A stretch of DNA of 64,000 nt, taken from assembly GCA_964496695.1 (NCBI GenBank), contig CAZCBE010000022.1:5487-69486 (forward strand). Direction: 5' to 3'. The notes below the pieces were generated by a model. The model had not been told where the DNA came from, did no database searches, and saw nothing but the letters and a program-made list of their open reading frames with translations. Positions 55,293 through 63,936 of the stretch are shown here, piece after piece. The stretch is from SXTU01 sp964496695 (GTDB lineage: Bacteria > Verrucomicrobiota > Verrucomicrobiia > Limisphaerales > SXTU01). Each line of letters starts with the position of its first letter. The stretch's first letter is position 1. Position numbers and translations under genes: made by a program.

Positions 55293-58238
55293 TTAATTTC
55301 TCCTCACTTGCCACCCCGCTTGAGCCAGAATCTTCGGCCAGTCGCGGACGGCGTTGCGGTCGTACTCCTTGATGCCATCGGGCAGCAGGACGCTCTTCCA
55401 AGGAACGAGATATGGGCTGAGGCGGCGCTCTTCGTCCTTCTTCTCGGCATAGCGCCAGCCGGCGCTGAGGCGTTCCACGTTCCAGCGGCCATGCTCCCGT
55501 TCGGCCATCTGCTCCACCTCATCATGCGAAAACACCGGCAAGGGGATTTTCTCCGCTGGCAGGTCTGTGGGCTCCACCGCGAAGCCCGACTGGCGCAGAA
55601 TCTCCACCGCGCAGGCGGCCTGGTGGCGGTTGGAGTGCTTGAAGTCGTCGCGCAGCAGCGGCCACGGCAGGAGGTTGGACTTCTGTGCCTTGCCCGCCTG
55701 CGAGCGGAGGTAGGCCTCATGCACGGCGGCCCCGCTCTTCTCCCATCGGCGCTCTTCCACGGGCACATCGAACATGAAGAGGGCGGTCAACGTGGCCGGG
55801 TCGTCGGGTAGCACCACACCGGGGCCAGGCTCGTCGCCCGCCCACTGAAGCACGCTGGCGAAGCGGCGCTCGGCGGTGCTGTCATCGCCCAGCACTGCGC
55901 TGTGGGCATCCAGCGCCCACGCCAGTGCCAGCTCGCCGGCGGACAACTCGCCGCCGCCCAGGCACAGCAGCCGGACTTCCTTCGGATTCACACTGCTACC
56001 GAGCAGGTCCGCCCACATTTGGAGCGGCTCCAGCAGGGTGAAGTCGCCGGTGCCGGGAGTGCGCACCAACTGCGTGTAGGCGGGATTGGCGCTTTGCCCG
56101 GCCGGGAGGTGCTCCGGGAGGTAGCCCACGAGATTAATGCGCGCCCTGCCCGCGCTGTTCAGTTTCCCGGCGACCCGTCCGATCATTCCGCAGATGCCTG
56201 CCGTAGTCCCGCCGGTGAGCAGGTAGCCGTCGTAGCCCATCAGCGCTGCGGCCAGCAACTGCTCCCATTCGGCGATGCGCGGGTGATCCGGACTGCTGGT
56301 GCTCCCGGCGAGCAGCGTGATGCGCCGCTTGGGGTCGAGGTCACAGAGTTTCTGAAGCGGCTGCCAGCCGAACCCGCTCCGGTCCTTCAGCGCACTGCAT
56401 TCCTTCGCGTTGGCTAGCAGAAGAGCCGCTCGGTCAAGCACAGCGATGAACGGGCGGTGGGTTCCGATGGCGTCGTGCAGGCGGTCCAGCGAGCGTTGGA
56501 ACTCGGCCAGCGGGTGGTGGTTCTCGGCACAGCGCGTCGCGAGGCAGAGGGCTTCCAGCGCGCCGGTATTCTCGCCGAGGAGCAGGCGGATCTTGGCAAT
56601 CGTAAGCCACGCCCGTGTGATCTCGATCCCGGCGAGCACATGCTCCTCGCAGCGGCCCGCCGCCTGCCGGAGAGCGGGAGTAAGCCCTTCCAGATGCTGG
56701 TCGGACCCGCTGGCGAACACGTCGAGTTCCACGAAGGCCGTGAAATGATACGAATCTTCGGGGGCAAGTTGGATCGCACCGGAGAGACACCGGCGGGCGG
56801 CGTCGCGCTGGCCGGACTGCTTTGCCAGGGCGGAACCCAGCCATGCCAGCGCCGTCGCGCGGAGTGAGCGGTCCGGGGCTTCAAGGAAGAGGCCCAGGTC
56901 GGCCCTTGGCTGGGCAACGCCTTCCAGCAGCTTCACACCGCGCACGAAATTGACTTGAGCCGGCTGGACCCGGTGCAGCCGGCAGAGAGCATTGCCCAGT
57001 TCCACCTGAACGGCGGCCTGCTCCGGACTGACCACCGCCACGACCGGCTCCAAGGCGTCCACGACTCCCTGCCAATCCCAGGCCGCACGGCCGAGGCGGG
57101 CGATGCGAAGGGACAACGCGGGCCTTTTTCCGGGGTTCGCTTCATGAGCGAGCACGACCTTCAGGTCCTCGATTTCGCGGCGGCGCCTTTCCTTGGGGAG
57201 ATGCGCGGCATAATGGCCCACGTAGGCGTCCAATTTCGTTACGAAGCTCGTGAATTCACTGTCCGCCGATTCGAGGATCGCAGCGACGCGGGCAGCCTCC
57301 CGCTCACAGTGTTTCGGGGCCTTGAAACCGCCTTTGTACAGGCGGTCGTGCGTGACCTCGGAGTGCGCGTGCTGCAGCAGGGTGCGAACTTGAATCTCGG
57401 CCTTGCGCCCACCGATGTCCGGCGGGATGGGCACACCGAGCAGTTCCTTGGCATCGGCCGGGAAATGAACAATGAAATGCACCGAGAGGTAGCCAAAGGC
57501 CTGGACTTCGTGTCGCCGGCTGGTGTCATCGTCCTCGTCGATCTCGAACAGCCCGCGAATTTGGCGGCAGAGGGTTTCCGCCTCACGGGTGGTGGTGGCG
57601 ATGATGCGGCCCCCGCAAAGGTCCGTTAGCTCGTGGGCGGGGTCATTGTATTTGTCGGCCTTGCGCAGGCATTTTTCCGCGAAACTGGACAGGGCCTTCT
57701 CCCGCGCCTGCACAATGGCCAGGGGTGCCCAGCGGGACTTGAGGCGGTTCAGGACCACCTGCAGCGTCTTTGCGTAGTTCGTGTAGTGCGGCAGCTCAGT
57801 CTGATAGGTAGCCAGTTGCTCCGCATGCCAGAAGCGCTCCAGAAACTCCCGGTGCGGGGCCATCAGCGTCAGGCCGCGTGCCTCGGTGAACGACACCCAT
57901 TTGTAGGCCTGATGCTCGTGGCTGAGGGTGACCGGCAGTTCCGATGGCGCGTTGTCCCAGGCGAAGAGCGAATACTCGACCTCACCGTTCGAGGTCCGGA
58001 TCACCGCGCGCGGCGTTTTGTCGGAGAGCGAAATCTCAATGCCTGCCTCCTCCCGCGCCTCACGGATGATGGCTTCCGCAGCGGTCTCCCCGGCATCCAC
58101 CTTGCCACCTGGGAATTCCCAGCATCCTGCGAAGCGCTGGCACTCGGCGCTGCGTTGCAGGAGGAGATATTGCCGCACTTGATTACGTATCAACACCGAG
58201 GCGGAGAATTTCATGGGTTTCGATTCGCAGAAATCCAT
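55293..58238 (-). CDS. NUDIX-RelA/SpoT-TPR-SLOG-RyR fusion protein
   Basis: This is a 981-residue cytoplasmic protein. Residues 10-135 are a NUDIX hydrolase with a complete Nudix box (G44-G66, matching GX5EX7REUXEEXGU). Residues 150-330 are a RelA/SpoT-type synthetase: LTDLCGGRI with D207, FGYLSVHF near 249-255 and AEIQVRTLLQH with E281, the acidic metal ligands needed for alarmone synthesis. Residues 350-610 are TPR-like helices. Residues 640-800 resemble a SLOG domain (LLAGSTSSP; LLTGGTTAGI; LCLGGGELSAGELALA). Residues 845-975 are a RyR domain (PWPLLRDDFKHSNRHQAACA; REHGRWNVERLSAGW). ATG at 58214 is an alternative start. It is predicted to make, sense and degrade nucleotide signals; this role is inferred. 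Confidence 0.83.
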   Translation of the reverse strand: MDFCESKPMKFSASVLIRNQVRQYLLLQRSAECQRFAGCWEFPGGKVDAGETAAEAIIREAREEAGIEISLSDKTPRAVIRTSNGEVEYSLFAWDNAPSELPVTLSHEHQAYKWVSFTEARGLTLMAPHREFLERFWHAEQLATYQTELPHYTNYAKTLQVVLNRLKSRWAPLAIVQAREKALSSFAEKCLRKADKYNDPAHELTDLCGGRIIATTTREAETLCRQIRGLFEIDEDDDTSRRHEVQAFGYLSVHFIVHFPADAKELLGVPIPPDIGGRKAEIQVRTLLQHAHSEVTHDRLYKGGFKAPKHCEREAARVAAILESADSEFTSFVTKLDAYVGHYAAHLPKERRRREIEDLKVVLAHEANPGKRPALSLRIARLGRAAWDWQGVVDALEPVVAVVSPEQAAVQVELGNALCRLHRVQPAQVNFVRGVKLLEGVAQPRADLGLFLEAPDRSLRATALAWLGSALAKQSGQRDAARRCLSGAIQLAPEDSYHFTAFVELDVFASGSDQHLEGLTPALRQAAGRCEEHVLAGIEITRAWLTIAKIRLLLGENTGALEALCLATRCAENHHPLAEFQRSLDRLHDAIGTHRPFIAVLDRAALLLANAKECSALKDRSGFGWQPLQKLCDLDPKRRITLLAGSTSSPDHPRIAEWEQLLAAALMGYDGYLLTGGTTAGICGMIGRVAGKLNSAGRARINLVGYLPEHLPAGQSANPAYTQLVRTPGTGDFTLLEPLQMWADLLGSSVNPKEVRLLCLGGGELSAGELALAWALDAHSAVLGDDSTAERRFASVLQWAGDEPGPGVVLPDDPATLTALFMFDVPVEERRWEKSGAAVHEAYLRSQAGKAQKSNLLPWPLLRDDFKHSNRHQAACAVEILRQSGFAVEPTDLPAEKIPLPVFSHDEVEQMAEREHGRWNVERLSAGWRYAEKKDEERRLSPYLVPWKSVLLPDGIKEYDRNAVRDWPKILAQAGWQVRRN

Positions 58239-58453
58239 CAGAGAGGCAAAGGAAAACCACTGGGTGGCAGCGAGTGGCTAATGGACAAGCTGCACAACCG
58301 CTTGAATGCTCTGACCACGTGCTAGTCGTCAGGAATCAACTCGCGGAAACGGTCGGCACGGCACAGCTCACAAAAGGCGAACCAAGCCTCGGTTCGACTA
58401 CAGGCGGAATGTCGGCTTGCAGTTGCCCTCTTTTGAGCCACCCTCCACGCACC

Positions 58454-58822
58454 ATGAATCGTGACCTGAAGAAATACCTCAAGCTCCACACAGCCTTGGT
58501 CAACGAGAAGGCCCGGATCGAAGCCAGGCTCGCCGAGATCGCCCAAGTTCTCGGCCAGAGTGTTGAGGCGGTTGCTGCTACCGCTGCGAAACGACGCGGC
58601 AGGCGGACGTTCAGCGAGGCCACCAAGGCCAAGATGCGGGCAGCTCAACAGGCGAGGTGGGCGAAGAAGAAAGGCACCGCTGGTTCCGCGTCTGTCCCTG
58701 TCCCTGCCACTGCTCCAGGGACCGCCAAGAAGCGAAAGAAGACCAAGATGAGCGCGGCCGGCCGGGCTGCCATTGTGGCCGCACAGAAGGCGCGCTGGGC
58801 GAAGGCGAAGGCGGGCAAATAG
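58454..58822 (+). CDS. Small basic protein with KARWAK motifs
   Basis: This 122-residue protein has a coiled-coil start (LKKYLKLHTALVNEKARIEA), followed by Lys/Ala-rich segments ending in TKAKMRAAQQARWAKKK and GRAAIVAAQKARWAKAKAGK. The repeated AAQxARWAK unit occurs in small basic proteins common in Verrucomicrobiota. The high charge and helical periodicity suggest nucleic-acid binding, as for histone-like or AT-hook-like proteins, but there is no proof. The ATG at 58454 fits; the longer frame upstream lacks support. Confidence 0.7.
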   Translation: MNRDLKKYLKLHTALVNEKARIEARLAEIAQVLGQSVEAVAATAAKRRGRRTFSEATKAKMRAAQQARWAKKKGTAGSASVPVPATAPGTAKKRKKTKMSAAGRAAIVAAQKARWAKAKAGK

Positions 58823-58840
58823 CCGCCCCGACTGGCGATC

Positions 58841-59794
58841 ATGTTCGACCCCGGAGCAAACGCCTTCAAGACCGTCCTGGGGAAGCGGGTGGCGACGCTT
58901 GCCGACAGCGGCATCTACATCGGCACGTCATCTTGGAAGTATGCCGGCTGGTGCGGTCAGCTCTACGACGAACAACGTTACGTCTACCGCGGCAAGTTCG
59001 CGGAGACGCGGTTCGAGCGCACATGCCTCGCCGAGTATGCCGAGGTGTTCAAGACCGTGTGCGTGGACGCTGCCTACTACCAGTTCCCTTCCGAGAAGTA
59101 TCTCGCCAGCCTTACCTCGCAGGTGCCAAGCGACTTCCGCTTCACGTTCAAGGTGACCGACGACATCACGCTGAGGCGGTTTCCCAATTTGCCTCGGTTC
59201 GGCATCAAGGCGGGCAAGCCCAACGAGCACTTCCTCAGTGCGGATGTCTTCATCCGCGCCTTCCTCAAGCCCTGCGAACCATTCCGCCAGCAGATCGGCC
59301 TGTTGATGTTCGAGTTCAGCCGGTTCTACTCGTCGGACTACGCGCACGGCCGGGATTTCGTGGCCGATCTGGACCGCTTCCTGGGGCAGTTACCTGCGGG
59401 ATGGAATTACGGCGTGGAACTGCGCAACCAGGACTGGCTGCAGCCAGAGTATTTCGCGGTGCTGCGCAAGCATGGCGTCGTGCACGTCTTCAACAACTGG
59501 TCGGCGATGCCAACGGTGGGGGAGCAGATGGCGATTCCGGGCAGCGACACCAGCGACTCGATGGTGGCGGCAAGGTTCTTGTTGAAGCCTGGCCGCAAGT
59601 ATGAGGAAGCGGTCAAGGAGTTCAGCCCCTACAAATCGATAAAAGAGATCAATGCGAAGGCGAGGAAGGCGGGCGCGAAGTTGATTGGCGAGGCGAAGGC
59701 CAAAGGGAAGCAGGCGTTCATCTACGTCAACAACCGGCTGGAAGGGAATGCTCCGGAGACGATCCACGCGATGCTGGACGAACTCGTGGATTGA
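58841..59794 (+). CDS. DUF72 (YecE-like) protein
   Basis: This 317-residue protein begins its TIM-barrel-like fold with IYIGTSSWKYAGWCGQLYDE and continues with VCVDAAYYQFPS, FRFTFKVTDDITLRRFPN, ELRNQDWL and AFIYVNNRLEGNAP, all recognisable DUF72 segments. The function of the family is unknown. An ATG at 58841 lies 18 bases after the basic-protein gene, so the two are probably co-transcribed. Confidence 0.9.
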   Translation: MFDPGANAFKTVLGKRVATLADSGIYIGTSSWKYAGWCGQLYDEQRYVYRGKFAETRFERTCLAEYAEVFKTVCVDAAYYQFPSEKYLASLTSQVPSDFRFTFKVTDDITLRRFPNLPRFGIKAGKPNEHFLSADVFIRAFLKPCEPFRQQIGLLMFEFSRFYSSDYAHGRDFVADLDRFLGQLPAGWNYGVELRNQDWLQPEYFAVLRKHGVVHVFNNWSAMPTVGEQMAIPGSDTSDSMVAARFLLKPGRKYEEAVKEFSPYKSIKEINAKARKAGAKLIGEAKAKGKQAFIYVNNRLEGNAPETIHAMLDELVD

Positions 59795-59808
59795 GTCGGC
59801 CTGAGCGC

Positions 59809-60279
59809 TCAGGCCATTCCGCTCAACCCCTGCCACATCGGGTCCAGGTCGGGATCGGTGATCCCAACCCGCTTCACTGTCTTCGCGTCGATTGCCATGG
59901 CCGCCTTGAACCATTCCTGCGCCTCCTGGATCTGCCCAAGCTGAGCGCAGTAGCAGGCAAGGTTGTAGGGGATCGACCAGTCCTTCGGAAATCGCGGAAC
60001 CATGGTCAAGGAAAGCTCCTTGGCCTCCCCAGTCCTCCCCAGCCGGTAAAGGGCAATCGCTGCATGAACCCCGCCAAACTGATCGTCTGGCAGTTGGCGG
60101 TGAAGGCAATTCGCAACCTCCAGCACCATGTCCCACTTCCCCGCAGCATCGTAGATTGTGCAACGCAGCTTGAGCACCTCAGGATGGGCACGCATGGCCG
60201 GCTGGACTTCCTCCAGCTCCTCGTTGGCCTCCAACGGCAGGTGCAGTTCCAGCCAGCCCTGTGCTCGCTGCAATGACAT
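59809..60279 (-). CDS. TPR protein
   Basis: This protein of about 156 residues starts at the ATG at 60279; the frame is open to 60327 but the extra residues are unlikely. It is built from about four TPR units (WDMVLEVANCLHRQLPDDQF; AAIALYRLGRTGEAKELSLT; YNLACYCAQLGQIQEAQEWF). It is convergent with the DUF72 gene. TPR proteins are protein-protein adaptors; the partner is unknown. Confidence 0.82.
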   Translation of the reverse strand: MSLQRAQGWLELHLPLEANEELEEVQPAMRAHPEVLKLRCTIYDAAGKWDMVLEVANCLHRQLPDDQFGGVHAAIALYRLGRTGEAKELSLTMVPRFPKDWSIPYNLACYCAQLGQIQEAQEWFKAAMAIDAKTVKRVGITDPDLDPMWQGLSGMA

Positions 60280-60410
60280 CTTGTCGCTGTGACTGAATTC
60301 CACAGCTCGAGTGTGACCAGCGCACAACCCCGGCCAAGTCCATAATTCACCGTCGCGGTTACACCGGTCGGGTAGAAGCCGTCAATCTGGCTTCGGGATT
60401 CTTCGTTGGA

Positions 60411-62648
60411 TTGAGGCCGCAACAGTCCTTCGGTAGGCTGCGCGTTCAAAGCGTGACACCGGCAAGCCCACAACCACCGCCCCAGCCGTTCGCGGAAAGC
60501 CTGTCCGGCCTGATTGAGCGCGTCACCTTCTTCAACGAGGAGAACGGCTTCGCGGTGCTGAAGGTCAAGGCCAAGGGCCATCGCGATCAGGTCACGGTGG
60601 TCGGCTCCCTGGCCTCCGTCAGCGCCGGTGAATGGGTGACGGCCGAGGGCCATTGGATTCGGGACCGGGAGTTCGGCCTCCAGTTTCGGGCCGCCATGCT
60701 CACCAGCACCGCACCAACGACCCGGGAGGGCATCGAGAAGTATCTGGGCAGCGGCATGGTCAAGGGCATCGGTCCCGTTTACGCGAAGAAACTCGTGGAC
60801 CGCTTCGGCGAGCAGATCTTCAACGTCATCGAAACCGAGTCGGCCCGCCTGGAGCAGCTCGATGGCATCGGCCCCAAGCGCAGGAAGCGGATCAAGGAAG
60901 CGTGGGCGGAGCAGAAGGTGATCCGCCAGATCATGGTCTTCCTGCACAGCAACGGGGTGAGCACCAGCCGGGCGGTGCGGATCTACAAGACCTACGGGGA
61001 GGACGCCATCGAGAAGGTCCGGGGCAACCCCTACACGCTGGCCAAGGACATCCACGGCATCGGCTTCAAGACGGCCGACCAGATCGCCCAGAAGCTGGGT
61101 ATCCCGGTGGATTCGTTGATCCGGGCCTGCGCCGGGCTGAGCCATGTCCTGTTGGAGGCGACCGGCGAGGGCCACTGCGCGCTGCCGACGGAACTGCTCA
61201 GGGACAAGTCGGGCCAGCTGCTGCTGGTGGAGGACAAGATCGTGAGCGAGGCCTTGGAACGGACCCTGGCCAGCCGCGACCTGGTCCGCGAAACGATCAA
61301 CGGCCAGGAACTCATCTTCCTGCCGGCCTTGAAGCGTTCCGAGGAGATCATCGCCGCCCGGATCAAGCAACTGGCCGGCGCTCCATCGGCATTTCCGGCC
61401 ATCGACTTCGACAAGGCGGTGAGCTGGTGTGAGGGGAAGACGGGGAAGCAACTGGCTCCGAGCCAGCGCGAAGCCCTGCGGCTGGCGCTGACCAGCCGGG
61501 CGCTCGTCATCACTGGCGGCCCCGGTGTGGGCAAGACCACCCTGGTCAACGCCATCCTCCTGATCCTGCGCGCCAAGAAGGTCCGCTGCCTCCTGTGCGC
61601 GCCTACCGGCCGGGCCGCCAAGCGGCTGGCCGACACCACTGGGTGTGAGGCCAAAACCATCCACCGGCTTCTGGAGGTCCAGCCGGCCACCGGCAGCTTC
61701 ACCCGCAACGAGGCCAACCCGCTGGACTGTGATCTGCTGGTCGTGGACGAGACCTCGATGGTGGACGTGGGATTGATGGCCAGCTTGTTGCGGGCGCTGC
61801 CCTCCAACGGCAGCCTGCTGCTCGTGGGGGACATCAACCAACTGCCCTCGGTCGGGCCGGGCATGGTGCTGCGGCACCTGATCGAGAGCCAGGTCATGCC
61901 CGTGGTGCGGCTGACCGAGGTGTTCCGGCAGGCCGCTCACAGCCGGATTATCACCAACGCGCACCGGATCAACGAAGGGCTGCTGCCCGAGTGGCCAGTC
62001 AAGGGCGCTGAGTCGGACTTCTTCTTCGTGGAACGGAACGAACCGGAGCAGATCGCAGCCACCCTGATCGAGATGGTCAGGACGCGCGTTCCGGCGAAGT
62101 TCAACTTGGATGCGATCCGCGACATCCAGGTGCTGTGCCCGATGAACCGGGGATCGCTGGGCATCCGCGAACTCAACGCGCAGCTGCAGGAGCAGTTGAA
62201 CCCGGCCCGGGCGGATGAACCCACCGTGGAAAAGTTCGGCTGGAGGTTCCGGCTGCGGGACAAGGTGATCCAGACTGAGAACAACTACGACAAAGACGTG
62301 TTCAACGGCGACATCGGGCAGATTGTGAAGCTTGATCCGGTGGAGGGAGAGGCGACCATTCGTTTTGACCAGCGGGAGGTGGTTTACGATTTCGGGGAGC
62401 TGGACGAGATCTCGCTGGCCTACGCGATCACCATCCACAAGGCGCAGGGTTCGGAGTTTCCGGCCGTGGTGACGCCGCTGGCGACGCAGCAATACTTGCT
62501 CCTGCAGCGCAACCTGGTCTATACGGGCATCACCCGGGGGAAGCAGTTGGTGGTCCTGATCGGGCAGCGCAAGGCCCTGGCCATGGCGGTGAAGAACAAC
62601 CGGACGGACAACCGGTTCTCCGGGTTGCTGGCGAGGCTGACTTCCTGA
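60411..62648 (+). CDS. recD2: RecD2-type ATP-dependent 5'-3' DNA helicase
   Basis: This protein of up to 745 residues has an N-terminal OB-like region (LSGLIERVTFFNEENGFAVL), two helix-hairpin-helix motifs (GMVKGIGPVYAKKL; LDGIGPKRRKRI), and a SF1B helicase core with Walker A GGPGVGKTT near 368-376. It then has DLLVVDETSMVD (Walker B), GDINQLPSVGPG (motif III), and the late SLAYAITIHKAQGSEFPAVV and YTGITRG (motifs V/VI). This is the RecD2/TraA-like family that unwinds DNA 5' to 3' outside RecBCD. The start may be TTG at 60411 or GTG at 60453. It stands alone on the plus strand. Confidence 0.93.
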   Translation: MRPQQSFGRLRVQSVTPASPQPPPQPFAESLSGLIERVTFFNEENGFAVLKVKAKGHRDQVTVVGSLASVSAGEWVTAEGHWIRDREFGLQFRAAMLTSTAPTTREGIEKYLGSGMVKGIGPVYAKKLVDRFGEQIFNVIETESARLEQLDGIGPKRRKRIKEAWAEQKVIRQIMVFLHSNGVSTSRAVRIYKTYGEDAIEKVRGNPYTLAKDIHGIGFKTADQIAQKLGIPVDSLIRACAGLSHVLLEATGEGHCALPTELLRDKSGQLLLVEDKIVSEALERTLASRDLVRETINGQELIFLPALKRSEEIIAARIKQLAGAPSAFPAIDFDKAVSWCEGKTGKQLAPSQREALRLALTSRALVITGGPGVGKTTLVNAILLILRAKKVRCLLCAPTGRAAKRLADTTGCEAKTIHRLLEVQPATGSFTRNEANPLDCDLLVVDETSMVDVGLMASLLRALPSNGSLLLVGDINQLPSVGPGMVLRHLIESQVMPVVRLTEVFRQAAHSRIITNAHRINEGLLPEWPVKGAESDFFFVERNEPEQIAATLIEMVRTRVPAKFNLDAIRDIQVLCPMNRGSLGIRELNAQLQEQLNPARADEPTVEKFGWRFRLRDKVIQTENNYDKDVFNGDIGQIVKLDPVEGEATIRFDQREVVYDFGELDEISLAYAITIHKAQGSEFPAVVTPLATQQYLLLQRNLVYTGITRGKQLVVLIGQRKALAMAVKNNRTDNRFSGLLARLTS

Positions 62649-62696
62649 CGGACAGGCACTTCCGGCGGTGGCACAATTCCTGGCCCATGCATCTGC

Positions 62697-63192
62697 ATGC
62701 TTCTGGCTGGAGCCCGCCGGTGCTCTGCGCTATGTCTCGGGCGCGTGGATAACGTGCCATCGCGGAAACCAAAGCTCTTCATCGCCGTCGGCCTGATGCT
62801 GCTCTTGGATGCGTTGATCTCGGCCGGCATCTGGTTGTTGCTCCAGCAGCGTAACACCGCGCCTGCGAACCAAACGCACCCCGGCCGGCCCCGAACTCAG
62901 GATCTACGGCGGACTGCCCAACGCCGCGAACTATAGCCATCCCGTCATCGTGCTGACCACCATCGGTTATCTCAGCGGCTACTGCGAAGCCCACCGGAAT
63001 CCAGCGTGGGTGGGTTTCAGCATCAGCAGCATCACCGTTGGTTCCACGGCCAAGCGCCCCAGCAAGTTTCTCACCGACACCCGGGCCGCCAGCCGCATCA
63101 ACCACGAGGATTACAGCAACTCTGGTTACGACCGGGGGCACATGGCTCCGAACTATGCCACTCTTGTGGCTGTGCGGGGTTTCGATCAATGA
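62697..63192 (+). pseudogene. Broken DNA/RNA non-specific endonuclease (NUC1 family)
   Basis: The first frame gives a membrane anchor (KLFIAVGLMLLLDALISAGI). After a frameshift near 62885 another frame gives ELRIYGGLPNAANYSH, then GYCEAHRNPAWVGFSI, and NSGYDRGHMAPNYA. DRGHxAPN is the catalytic motif of NUC1/serratia-type nucleases, with H as general base and N as metal ligand. The frame then stops at 63192, well before the rest of the fold. The gene is therefore both frameshifted and truncated. Confidence 0.8.
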
Positions 63193-63199
63193 CGGCTTC

Positions 63200-63748
63200 T
63201 TACCGCGCCCACGCTGGCCTGTTGCCGCCGCCGAATGGATTAGGCGGCAGAGGCAGCACCGCCGTAGTGCCGACAAGCTGATACCCGAGCCTCGTATAGA
63301 CCTCATCGGGAAAGTAGCACCAGGGGAAGGTCCCGTGCTTCTGCCAAGTGAGCGCTTCAGCGATAATTCGGGAGGAAAATGGAACGAACAGCGCGCCAAC
63401 GTCCGAAAAGAAGGCTGGGCACAGCCCATCGCGGGATCTGCAATTATTCAAGTTAACCCCGATCAGTCGACAGCCCTTCTCAACCGCGCACTCGACCTCG
63501 TCTTTCACAAATACCGTCTTGGTGTAAGTGTCGTTGCCGATCAGCAGGACGAAGGTATCGGCGCGGCGGATCTTCGCGGCGCACACTGACTTGATGTAGT
63601 AGGGCGTCTGCGAGTTGATCGCCTCATCAAGCTGGAAATCGGCGAAATTGAAGTCGATGTGCTCGTGGGCTTTCCAGGCGCACATCAAATCGTATCGGCC
63701 TTTGTCAGCGCTGCTAAAGCTTACGAAGGTTCGAGGTAATGGCTGCAT
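63200..63748 (-). CDS. ThsB-like TIR-domain protein
   Basis: This 182-residue protein begins RTFVSFSSADKGRYDLMCAW and has FADFQLDEAINSQ, IKSVCAAKIRRADTFVLLIG, VKDEVECAVEKGCRLIGVNL and later FVPFSSRIIAEALTWQ. This is the TIR-like fold of the MTH538/ThsB family (PF08937-type), with a glutamate in VKDEV at the position of the catalytic residue. ThsB proteins of Thoeris systems make cyclic-ADP-ribose-type signals that activate a ThsA NADase. No ThsA is visible within the window, though the neighbouring DNA past 64000 is unseen. It is convergent with the broken nuclease gene, leaving only 7 bases between the two frames. Confidence 0.8.
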   Translation of the reverse strand: MQPLPRTFVSFSSADKGRYDLMCAWKAHEHIDFNFADFQLDEAINSQTPYYIKSVCAAKIRRADTFVLLIGNDTYTKTVFVKDEVECAVEKGCRLIGVNLNNCRSRDGLCPAFFSDVGALFVPFSSRIIAEALTWQKHGTFPWCYFPDEVYTRLGYQLVGTTAVLPLPPNPFGGGNRPAWAR

Positions 63749-63936
63749 TGCACTTACTCGTCATCGGTCTGACTGGTATTATTCAACGGATGATCGGATA
63801 ATACGACTGCCAGTTCAATTAACAAATACAAATCCGCGTCGGAACCGCGCCACAGGACGACCTTCGCCGTCCTTGTCCGTCCGTATTTCCTGACTCGGGC
63901 CTCCGTGTTTCGATTGTTAGCTAGAGCACTTTCTGT

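Noticed and set aside
60006..62492. An 828-residue minus-strand frame opposite the helicase
   Set aside because: RecD2 is clearly coded on the plus strand; the antisense frame is an artefact of GC-rich codon usage.
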